64,000 bases of DNA from Stomoxys calcitrans (Eukaryota; Arthropoda; Insecta; Diptera; Muscidae): contig NC_081555.1 in NCBI RefSeq assembly GCF_963082655.1, positions 93,884,914 to 93,948,913 of the forward strand. The letters run 5' to 3'. Position numbers and translations under genes: made by a program. Positions 10,051 through 19,649 of this stretch are shown here, piece by piece (position 1 is the stretch's first letter; the number at the start of each line of letters is the position of its first letter). The notes under the pieces were generated by a model, which saw only the letters and a list, made by a program, of their open reading frames with translations, did no database searches and had not been told where the DNA came from.

Positions 10051-12141
10051 TGTTAATGGTGGTGTTCCAAGGTTGGGATTTATCTGACGATAAAACCCCG
10101 TTTGTGGTGCCATGAATTGCCTTGCCGGTATGCTGGCGTTTAGCGCGGCTAGGGCTCGCCGGATGGGGGTGGTTCTTGCAACCATGACATCTATCACACC
10201 ATAAACCAAAAAAAATCATACCGGTCTTTGCGTAAGAAAGAAAGAAAAAGGTAGGCCAAAATAAGTCCATGAAAAAAAGGAACAGGAGACAATGTCGAAA
10301 AAAAAAAAAACAAACACGTTCACTCACGAAATTAATGGACAAATAACCTACACTGCACCGGACGATACGTGGCTTGGCGGCTGGTATGCCAAGCACTTGG
10401 CCCTCCCACAGAAGCCACGATCGGGCTTCACCATGATACCTACACCATGCCCTAGGTATCCCAACATCGGTACCCCTACTTACCTCTTACATGCTCCCTA
10501 CCACCTTCCTAAAATCGGCCTAAGCCAAACACATTTCTAATTCCGTATTCCAAAACGTTATAAAACTGCCCTCTTTATTGTCACAAGTACAAAGAAATCT
10601 TAAATAGAATTCCAACAATGACATCCACCGTTCGCCTTCGATCCGATCATTTCTATCCGCTGAAGTAAGGTTCCCGGTTTGCTTCGGCCGGGCTGCCGCT
10701 GATGTCCGTCCGCGTATAAACGTCGGTAGTTGGTTCTGTCCGTCCGTGTTGTCTATATGAATATATTCCGCCTTTTCTGTTTTCTTTCAATCAATTCCTT
10801 TTTCTCCTTTTAGGTTTGACAAGCTGATATCCCCACCTAACGGGCAAAAGCTCCCTGATCAACGTATTGAGGACCTACCCGGATTAGAGCTCTGATCCTA
10901 GCGCCTACGGTTCCTCTAAAACGGAACTCACTAAATTTAAGTTGGGACAGATAACCCTTCTTGTCTCCCCCAGGTAAAAAAGAAAATTAATATATATATA
11001 TATATATCTAGATAGTATTGGGCACAAATATATTTATATATGCAAGTATTTACTGTAAAAAAAAAGGTCTGTCTTTATAGGTCGTCCGTTTTGGTCCGGA
11101 GTCCGGCATTTACCCCTGCAACCCGGGGAGGTTGCAAGCATCAGGAGCTCCCACGTTGATTGGAGTGGCGATGGTGACTGGGCGTGGCTGATGACCGACG
11201 ATAGGTGTATTGTAATTATTCCTTATTTTGCTTATACTTCATATATTTTCCAGACTCTCTATTTAGGCTATAAATCCAATTCAGTTTGTAGGTTAAGCCT
11301 TTTTTTTACTTGTAGGTTAAGCTCTATTTAGTTTGTAAGTTAAACTCTATTTAGTTTGTAAGTTACACTCTATTTAGTTTGTAAGTAACACTCTATTTAG
11401 TTTGCAAGTTACACTCTGTTTAGTTGGTAAGTAACACTCTATTTAGTTTGCAAGTTACACTCTGTTTAGTTGGTAAGTTTTAATCTCATATAGTTTTTAG
11501 GTTGTAACTTCCTGATGCACGTAGTTTTTAGGATTAATTCGCATGTAGTTTTTCAAGATTAATTGACACGTAGCTTTTAAGATTATTCGGCATGTAGATT
11601 TTAGCCTTGTGTTTTTCTTTCTTATTTGTAGTTGATTAATTAATTTAGGTTGTAGCCAAAAATGCAAATTTTCTTGAACACAAATTCACGGCAAATAAAA
11701 AAACTCTTTCGCTACCACTGGTGTTTTATTTTCTCTTTTCCTTTTTTTTTTGTTCATAGCGTTTATATTAATGTAAAAGTGGTTCACACTGCTTTGTGGC
11801 ACCGGGCATTTCACTTAACCGCAGACACTTGCAGAAAAAACTTTCTTCTCCAATCTCTCGCAGACAAACTCTCTCCTCTCCATCCAGCCAGCTCCAATAT
11901 CCAGATCCAAAAGAAAGGGCAAAGCCCAGGAAATCGGCCATTTTCCCTAAATTTCCTAATATGGCTTTTTCCTTTCGCTTTTTCCCTTATTTTTGATATT
12001 TGGCCCCAAGCGACCTGACATATATCAATTCCAATCTGTGGCCAGCTGTTTCGGCCGCGTTGCCAACCAAATGAACATCATGATATTCACAATAGGGTCA
12101 ATATGGGGACCTACTAACGCCCTGACATCGCGCACACAACA
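10051..12141 (-). repeat. 3' LTR (2091 bp)
   Basis: In sense (minus) orientation it begins TGTTGTGTGCG and ends CCATTAACA, so it has TG...CA ends. An AATAAA on the sense strand (10579-10574) could serve polyadenylation. Plus-strand frames inside it, such as 11662-12018, are low-complexity and not convincing genes. Confidence 0.95.
11322..11482 (-). repeat. Seven tandem 23-bp units inside the LTR
   Basis: Seven exactly spaced 23-bp units start at 11322, 11345, 11368, 11391, 11414, 11437 and 11460. The plus-strand consensus is close to CTCTATTTAGTTTGTAAGTT plus three more bases. Two higher-order variants (CTATTTAGTTTGCAAG and CTGTTTAGTTGGTAAG) alternate in the last four units. They may be protein-binding repeats in U3, by analogy with repeat enhancers or insulators in other LTRs. 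Confidence 0.9.
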
Positions 12142-12598
12142 AACCCAACCATCCTGCCGATATCACTATCAAAGGATGGGAGGGAAAAAAGGTGCGATTT
12201 CTCGCAGTGTAGAAAGGTTAAAAATCCGGCTGTTTACGAATGGGCAACCCTAAAATGTGATCCGAACTGGCATCCCTATCGACTAATCGCTCAATTAGTG
12301 GAATCCGCCGTTCAATTGGTGGAATTAATCGTCGCCCTAGCTCAACTCTTTTAAGAACTTTTATTCAACACAACTCAATTCCCGGGCCGGCCTCTCACTG
12401 GAGAAGGTGTCTAGGACACGTCAACGTATACCACATTACAAGCCTTTACCTTAAATAGCTGATTTTCACAACTAAAATTTGCACTTCCATACGTGTGTCC
12501 ATCCCTTTATTTTATATCGCAGCGTGTGAACCCCCTAATACGAAATGACATACGCGCTCGTCACTAGGGCCGGGCCTATGGATATCAACTCGTGATGA

Positions 12599-14277
12599 AT
12601 GAAATGGATAGCTAAAGGCCAAAGAAGAAGAAATTACTTCATTTTGTCAATGGGACGACCGCAGCAGCACCAATGGAAACAAATGGTAAGTATTATTTGT
12701 GAAAAAAAAATAAATGAAAATAAACCAGTGACCCTGCTAGGGCAAAATAAAACGTGTTCTAATAAAAAACAGGTGCGGGCGTGTTGGAAAAACAAAAAAA
12801 TAAAAATTGCGTATAAAATCTATGAATGAAACCGGCGAGTGTGTGTGTGTGTGCGTGTGTGTGAATAAATAAAAGAAACTAAAAACCCATAAACCCCTTA
12901 AAAAAAAAAAGATGGACAATTCAAAGAAAATGTTGGGGGAAAGTTCACGGAATCTCAAAAAAAAACATACAACCCCAAATCAAAAAACTTCAACCGAAAT
13001 GTTTCAGAAAACTAATTTGCCCAACCCAACAAACCACCCATTAGCCACCAGTAGCTAAGGCCACTAAGCTATACGGGGTTAATTGTGAGGGCGAAAAATA
13101 ATGCAAATTGCTAAAAAGGTGACAAATAAAATAAATTAACAAATAACTTAAGAGTGCCGTGCCGAGAAAAAAACAGCGTGGGTTCCAGAAAAAAGTTGGC
13201 GTCAGTCCAATACACCCACAAGAGTTCATGCATAAAACCAACATGCACCCACCAATACCGATGGCGCTAGTGCGTAAGTGTGTAATCGTGTAGTGCAATG
13301 GTGTCAAACGCAAGTGTGCGTAACCCACTCAAATAACGAATGGGGGGTGGGGGTACGCATAACAAACGCGCCAATTAGTTTAGTGGAGTGAAACAAAAGT
13401 AAAGTGCACGCCGAACAATAAGTGAAACGCCTGAATTAAAACACCAAGTGCAATAAAAATAATGTGATGAAGTGAAAAAGGAAGATGAAAAGAAAATAGA
13501 CTTCGGACGGACAGAAAATTAATGACTAGAAAATTAATCGAACTTAGTGAGTGAAATACTTAAAATAAAAAAATAAAAAATTGGAGTGTGCAAAATAAAA
13601 CAATTGGAAAATGAACTGTGTTAAAGCGAATAAAAAGAAAAACGAAGTAGGGGCCTGATAGCCGTGAAACAAAAGACAAGGTTCGAACAAAATCCAAATT
13701 GGTTTGCGACTTTGTGAGTGCCGTAAAGAGTTCAATGAACTGAGAAGTGAAAGTGTAAGAGAAAGTTAGTGCGAAAAATCAAAAAGGATTTACAAAAAAA
13801 AAATAAAATGCCGAAATTATAAGTGATCGTGAATATGCGATAAAAATTATAAATTGGCCTTTAGGAAAATTTTGAAAAATAAAACAAAAAACATGAGATT
13901 GAAGCAGAAATGCAATGCCAGAATCTATGTTAAATAAAGCATTTAGTGCGAAATGGACAAACTGGAAAAAAAACAAAAACTTTCAAAATTTTAAACATAT
14001 AAAACCATATCAGGTGAATGGTACTAAATGATAATTCCTCTTTTTCCACTTGCAGGTCCCAAGGAATACATCACAGGGATATGGACTACTACATCATCGA
14101 GGACTAAGGACAAAACCGGAGAGGATAAGACAGGACAGGATGGAAAGGCCAGGTAAGTATACATGAACTACCATAACTGATCCGCACTTACACCCCTTTA
14201 CGATTCCAAACAGGTCTTCGCCCAGGGACTAATAGGAACCCCACACACAAGGAACAACCGAGTACCAGAGGAAACAG
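12599..14277 (+). CDS. Candidate antisense spliced ORF inside the LTR element
   Basis: Three plus-strand segments, 12599-12685, 14056-14152 and 14214-14277, are bounded by canonical sites: donors GGTAAGTATT, GGTAAGTATA and GGTAAGTCCG, and acceptors with pyrimidine tracts (CTTTTTCCACTTGCAG and GATTCCAAACAG). Joined, they keep one open frame from the ATG at 12599 for about 83 codons, very rich in Arg, Gln and Pro. A fourth segment beginning near 15183 and ending at a stop at 15481-15483 would continue in frame, but its acceptor is weak and borders the nested repeat. No domain is recognised. It may be an antisense retroelement gene, a captured host fragment, or chance; transcription is unproven. 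Confidence 0.25.
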
Positions 14278-14535
14278 GTAAGTCCGTTTCTCCTCTTCTA
14301 TTCCTTCCCAAACGCCTGTCGGCAGATAGAAAACTGCCCCTAGAATCGGGTATAACCAAAAGCTCCTGACCCATTTCGCAAAAAAAAAAAAAACAAAGAA
14401 TCGGGGTTAGTTCTAGGTAAGGTCCAGGACTTGTGTGAGAATAAGACTGGAAGCACGTAGGCTGTAACGGACTCGGATTTGCTCTCAGAAAACTTAGAAA
14501 TTGAGAACTTAAAAAAAAGAAGTAAAATGAACAAG

Positions 14536-15175
14536 TAAAAGCGTGCTAAGTTCGGCCGGGCCGAATCCCATACGCCCTCCACCATGGATCGCATTTGTCG
14601 AGTTGTCCTCCCGGCATCTCTTCCCAGGCAAAAAGGACATAAGAAAAGAGTTGCTCTGCTACCAAAACGATATCAGGATATGGTCCGGTTCGGACCACAA
14701 TCAAACTACATGTTGGAGACCTGTGTATTTCAGCCAATTCGTATAAGAATTGCGCCCATTGGGGCTCACGAAGCAAAATAGAGAGAACGGTTTATATGGG
14801 ATCTGTATCGGGCTATAGACCGATCCAGACCACAACAAACACGTTTGTTGATGGTCATGAGAGGATCCGTCGTACAAAATCTCAAAAATCAGGCATATCG
14901 GATAGGAATTGCGACCTCTCGGGGTCAAGAAGTCAAGATCCCAGATCGGTTCATATGGCAGCTACATCAGGCCATGAACCGATTTGAACCATACTTGGCA
15001 CACTTGTTGGATATCATAACAAAACACTACGTGCCAAAATGCATTCAAATCGGACAAGAATCGCGCCCTCTAGAGGCTCAAGAAGTCAAGACCCAAGATC
15101 GGTTTATATGGCAGCTATATCAAAACATGGACCGATATGGCCCATTTACAATACCAACCGACCTACACTAATAAG
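14536..15175 (+). repeat. Nested dispersed repeat (CGGCCGGGCCGAA family)
   Basis: It starts GCGTGCTAAGTTCGGCCGGG and contains repeated segments of the type AAGAAGTCAAGA-C-CA-GATCGGTT and TATATGGCAGCTA at about 14935 and 15085. The terminal motif recurs, inverted, near 58605-58625, so it belongs to a family found elsewhere in the window. It interrupts the antisense exon-like tract. Confidence 0.7.
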
Positions 15176-16298
15176 GGTCAAGGACCAAGGGCATGCGCCA
15201 AAGCGTACGTTTGCCTCTCTTGTGCCCACCCGGGTCAACTTCCTTGGCGGCTAACCCCTTCCCCAGACCGTTTACTTCCACCAAAAACATACGTGGTGCT
15301 CCTGACCACCAATCTGGAGATGTGCACCAGAGTCATCGTCACCGGTTACTGCGTTACCGGCTTATTCACCGCGGTGAACCTGCCCTGTGTCTTCCATCCA
15401 CTGTGATTCCATCCGCTATAACCGTCCTCTGGCAGCTCATATTCCTCATTCGTCCTCCCCCCTTACTACGATGTGCATCCTAATGTCATAGTTTCGCTGG
15501 GGCACAGGGGGGTAGGCTCCGGAGGTCTATGACACGTCACAAGTTGGCCGCCCATTGACGTCCGCACACGTTGGAATCACAACCTGAGGGAGCTTCTGCG
15601 GTACTTTGGTCACGAAAACTCTGGCGTCCATCTCCAAGGTCCGGTGTAGAAGGTTCATCACTGACCTTTTGGTCGGCAAACAAAGTGGGGAAGCCGAAGT
15701 CGCCAACTGAGCCCGCTCGTGTGAAACACCGCGCTTTGCGCATGAGCCTAGGAAAATTAATTAGAAGAAATAAAAACAACAACTGAAAGAAAAAGCTAAA
15801 ATAAGTGCTCAAACAAACCAAAAACTAAAACAAGTTCGCATAGTGAAGAAAAATCTGGCTCAAGCCAAAAAGAAAAGATATCGACATTCGGATAGAATGG
15901 TTAAGACGCAAAAGAAGGAAAACAATGTAAAAAAAAAAATGTTGCCAAGAGTGCTACGCCACTCTGGCTTAGGGACACTATGCTATCCCATCTTAAAATA
16001 ATAGTATACCCAAAAGAAAATTCTCTATAACGACCTAATATCTATCCTAGCCTATAAAAACACAAACCGCCTACCATTTAAGGCAATTCAAACGAATAAT
16101 AGAATCAATAATAATAGTAACAATAAAACAACGAAATTCATATGCCTTTCAAAGCAAAAAAAAACAATTCAACTACCTAACCTAAAATCCAAAAGAAGAA
16201 TGAACTTCATATACTTAACCCTAAAATCCAAAAAGAAATAGCAATTCATATACTTAAATCTAGAACTAACGCTAGCTAGAAACTACTCAGGGCCCAAA

Positions 16299-19200
16299 TT
16301 ACTGCCTCAAGTCTTTGGCGTGAAAGACGCCCAAAGATTTCCCTTGAAGATCTTCCACTTCGTACAAAGAATTCCCTACAGGCCGCACAATTCTACACTT
16401 GAAAAACTTTTTGTCCAGCTTCGCGTTGTAGTTGTTAGAGAAACTACTTTGCCGAAAACTACGGCGAAACACTTCTTGTCCGGGCAAGAATTTAACTTTT
16501 CGGCAGCGAAGATTATAGGATTTTTCTCCCCTAAGGTAAGCTTTGTGTAGGTTTTCCTGGATGAATTTCCGGGTATGATCCATTTTCTCCGAATTAGGTA
16601 CGATGTTCACGTCGGGGTCTTCCAATACTTGGAGCTTACGCGCGATTTTGTAAACACTTCCGTGGTTAATCATGTTGACCCCAAATAAGGCGTAGTACGG
16701 CGTCACATTTGTCGCGCTATGCACCGACGAGCGCAGTGAACATTCCACCTCCGAAAGGTGCCTATCCCATTCGCGGTGGTCTTCGCCAAGGTAAGCTCTT
16801 ATCGCGGCAAGTACCGACTGGTTAACGCGCTCCGACGCGTTGGCCTGTGGCGAATGGGTAGCGGTCTTCATGTGTTGCACGCCAAAATTCTTAACCAAGT
16901 CCTGGAATTCCCTACTTACGAACTGTTTGCCATTGTCGGAGACAATGACTTCTGGAGTGCCAAACTTATGGAAAACTTCTGAAATCAAAAACTTTACCAC
17001 ATTTTTGGCACTCGCCTTAGCCATTGCCTTCAACAGCACGTACTTAGACAGATGGTCTAAAACAATAAATATGAAGGAATTCCCCGACTTGGAGCGCGGA
17101 TAGGGGCCGAGGAAATCCACGTAGATGCGCTGGAATGGTCGTTCCACTTCGAATTCTTTGCCCATGGGTGGACGTAAAGTTGTGGTTGCCGGCTTCGTCT
17201 CCTTACAAACTCGGCATTGTTTCACAAAACTTCGCACCTGCACCGCCATGTTTGGCCAGTAAAAGTACTCTTTTACACGGTGCAAAGTTTTGTGAAATCC
17301 GCCATGAGCCGAGGTAGGTGGGCAATGAGCCCTTTCAATCACTTGTTCAGTCAGCTCGGCCGGCATCCACAACTTCCATGCGAAATCCTCACGCAAAGGG
17401 TCACCGTCGTAGTGTCGCGTCCTTTTGTAGGCGATACCGTCGACAACCCGCAAGTCGGGTAAACTTGCCGCGTTCTCTTCGATATTCCGGGTAAGATCTT
17501 GATAGGCGTCAGACTTAAAGGCTGGCGAGGAGAGATCCAACAACTGTCCTAAGTCCGTAGACAGTTCGTCCATATCGTACCTAGACAAGGTATCCGGAAC
17601 AATGTTCTGGGTACCCTGCCTATGTTCGATATCGAACGTAAAGGACTGAAGATGGAGACTCCACCTCGCCAGTCTCCCGCTTAAATCCTTATGGAACATC
17701 AACCATTTGAGACTGCTATGATCAGTGATGATGGTGAAAGCCATTAATTCAATATAAGGCCTGAATTTCTTTATTGCCATAACCACAGCCAAGCACTCTC
17801 TCTCCGTCACTGAATAATTCCTTTGAGCGGATGTTAACTTCTGTGAAAAATATGCAATGGGATGCTCTCCGCCCTCGTCATCCTTCTGAAATAGGACTGC
17901 TCCTATTCCCAGGTCGGAGGCATCACATTGCACATAGAAATGTTTCTCAAAGTTCGGGTGAGAGAGTACTGGGCTGGTAATCAGAGCCTGTTTCAACTGA
18001 TCAAAAGCAGCCTTCGCCTGGTCGGTAAACACAAAAGTCTTACCCTTTTTAAGAGTATCGAAGATCGGGGTAGCTACCGTTGCGTAGTCGGGAATAAACC
18101 GCCTATACCAGCCGGTGGCGCCCATAAAACTTCTTACTTGCTTCGCCGTCTTTGGATAGTCAAATCGCGCTATAGTTTCAACTTTCGCTGGATCCGCCTT
18201 GAGGGTACCTCCACCAACAACATAGCCCAAGTATCGGAGCTCTTTGAAGCAAAATTTTGATTTTGCCACATTTATTGTGAGCCCCGCATTGGCTAACAAT
18301 TCGGCCACACGCTTCAGCAACTCCAGGTGAGTGTCAAAATCTGGTGAAACCACCAAGAGGTCATCCAAGTAAACAAAAACACGGTCTCTTAGTGCTGCGG
18401 GAATCACTTTGTCCATTAACCGGCATAACCTCTGGGCCGCATTACACAACCCAAAAGGCATGACGGTAAAATGGTAAAGAGGCCTCCCCGGCACCGTAAA
18501 GGCTGTTTTTTCCTTACTGGCCTCATCAAGGGGTATCTGCCAGAAAGCATCCTTAAGGTCGACACTGGATATATAAAAGGTGTCACCAAGCCGGCTGAGT
18601 AGACCTTCAATATGCGGAAGAGGATAGGCGTCCTTGACGGTGAGAGCATTTAGTTTACGAGCATCAATGCACAGTCTATTTTTCTCGCCCTTGCGGACTA
18701 GGGTCACTGGATGACTCCAGGGACTATCGCTCTGCTCAATCACACCCAAGGCTAACATCCTATCCAACTCCGCATACATTAATCTCTGCACAGCTGGTGA
18801 CACTGGGTAGTGCTTACTTTTAACTGGAGTTGAATCACGTGTGTCGATTGTGTGTACCTCAGACTGTGTCCTACCCAAGCCTTTCTTAGAAAAGCAAGGG
18901 AATTTCTCAATCACTTCTTCCAAGCGTTTCCGCTGGAAGTAGGACAATACATGGACTTTTCTGTCATCATTGACCCAGCCGTCAGCGTCATCACAAAGGC
19001 TGACATTGTTGGTGGTCAAACTCTCCATTTGGGCAAAGAGCTGAAACTTGCGCATAAAATCTATGCCAAGAAAAAGCGACCTTCCCAAAGACGGCACCAA
19101 AAAGAAGGTTATTTCATGCGACATTTTATTAAAAGTAACCGTGGCCGTGACGCGACCTACTATTTTATGAGGGCTTTCATCCGCGGTATGTATATATGAG

Positions 19201-19649
19201 TGGAATGGATGTACCACTAGATTCGCACGGCCGACGAAGTCGACGCAACCTTTTCCCAAACAGGATACCGTGGCACCGCTGTCGAGCAGACCCTCTATTT
19301 CTTGACCATTAATAACTAACCGTGTATAAAAGCGAGTGTCGTCACCCTCGTAGAGCGATGCGGCCGCAATTTGTCGCCGTAGAGCTTTCCTCTTTTTGTA
19401 CCGCTCGCGCGCTTTCTTTACCTTATTGGAGATCCCAAAAATCCTCGCCTTTGCCTCGTTATACTCTTGTACCCGGACATGTAAAGGCTTTAACTCTCTA
19501 AGCTTTGGGACAAGTGTAGAACTATGCTTATGCTGTTGGGAATTCCTAAGAAGGGTGATCTTTTCATCAGGGGACGGGACTGGAGTTAAACTGGCGTCGA
19601 CCGCACCTCTCCAGTCTGAGGTGGGATCCTCTGTCGGTTTCCCTGACAT
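16299..19649 (-). CDS. pol: Pol polyprotein of the LTR retrotransposon (1116 aa)
   Basis: The frame is intact. Aspartic protease: DSGA at residues 123-126 within LLDSGATVSC. Reverse transcriptase: YLDD at 427-430 with the usual upstream SPWSHPV and PFGLCNAAQ-type blocks. RNase H: CDASDLGIGAV near 575. Integrase: an HHCC-type zinc region (final C-x2-C within QCRVCKET), then the catalytic acids near D845 (VDFLGPY), D905 (SDNGKQF) and E940 (NASERVN). The C-terminal tail has no recognisable chromodomain. It overlaps gag by 64 bases and is in the -1 frame relative to it, so expression by -1 frameshifting is likely, although a methionine starts the frame. All visible key residues are present, so it looks functional. 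Confidence 0.96.
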   Translation of the reverse strand: MSGKPTEDPTSDWRGAVDASLTPVPSPDEKITLLRNSQQHKHSSTLVPKLRELKPLHVRVQEYNEAKARIFGISNKVKKARERYKKRKALRRQIAAASLYEGDDTRFYTRLVINGQEIEGLLDSGATVSCLGKGCVDFVGRANLVVHPFHSYIHTADESPHKIVGRVTATVTFNKMSHEITFFLVPSLGRSLFLGIDFMRKFQLFAQMESLTTNNVSLCDDADGWVNDDRKVHVLSYFQRKRLEEVIEKFPCFSKKGLGRTQSEVHTIDTRDSTPVKSKHYPVSPAVQRLMYAELDRMLALGVIEQSDSPWSHPVTLVRKGEKNRLCIDARKLNALTVKDAYPLPHIEGLLSRLGDTFYISSVDLKDAFWQIPLDEASKEKTAFTVPGRPLYHFTVMPFGLCNAAQRLCRLMDKVIPAALRDRVFVYLDDLLVVSPDFDTHLELLKRVAELLANAGLTINVAKSKFCFKELRYLGYVVGGGTLKADPAKVETIARFDYPKTAKQVRSFMGATGWYRRFIPDYATVATPIFDTLKKGKTFVFTDQAKAAFDQLKQALITSPVLSHPNFEKHFYVQCDASDLGIGAVLFQKDDEGGEHPIAYFSQKLTSAQRNYSVTERECLAVVMAIKKFRPYIELMAFTIITDHSSLKWLMFHKDLSGRLARWSLHLQSFTFDIEHRQGTQNIVPDTLSRYDMDELSTDLGQLLDLSSPAFKSDAYQDLTRNIEENAASLPDLRVVDGIAYKRTRHYDGDPLREDFAWKLWMPAELTEQVIERAHCPPTSAHGGFHKTLHRVKEYFYWPNMAVQVRSFVKQCRVCKETKPATTTLRPPMGKEFEVERPFQRIYVDFLGPYPRSKSGNSFIFIVLDHLSKYVLLKAMAKASAKNVVKFLISEVFHKFGTPEVIVSDNGKQFVSREFQDLVKNFGVQHMKTATHSPQANASERVNQSVLAAIRAYLGEDHREWDRHLSEVECSLRSSVHSATNVTPYYALFGVNMINHGSVYKIARKLQVLEDPDVNIVPNSEKMDHTRKFIQENLHKAYLRGEKSYNLRCRKVKFLPGQEVFRRSFRQSSFSNNYNAKLDKKFFKCRIVRPVGNSLYEVEDLQGKSLGVFHAKDLRQ

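Larger units (their letters stand above)
12142..16298 (-). other. Long 3' region of the LTR element, no env
   Basis: On the element's sense strand no frame of useful length exists between pol and the 3' LTR, so env is absent. The expected polypurine tract next to the 3' LTR is not classical (sense GGATGGTTGGGTT is interrupted by T). On the plus strand, 12600-14300 is A/G-rich with many GTGAAA- and AAGTGC-like words and a GT microsatellite near 12840, resembling a fly 5' leader. A nested repeat occupies 14536-15175. The 15180-15730 part is unusually C-rich on the plus strand. Confidence 0.7.

Noticed and set aside
11322..11482. CRISPR-like array
   Set aside because: Units are contiguous 23-bp tandem repeats without spacers and lie inside LTRs of a eukaryotic retroelement.
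11662..12018. 118-codon plus-strand gene in the LTR (and its copy at 24096-24452)
   Set aside because: Duplicated only because the LTR is duplicated; composition is low-complexity, it is antisense to the element, and it has no motif.
15137..15406. Stand-alone gene in the C-rich part of the LTR element
   Set aside because: Three overlapping frames are open because of base composition; only the frame continuing the antisense exons is worth testing, and it is reported as a finding instead.
12142..16298. env gene between pol and the 3' LTR
   Set aside because: No sense-strand frame of adequate length, signal peptide or membrane segment is present.
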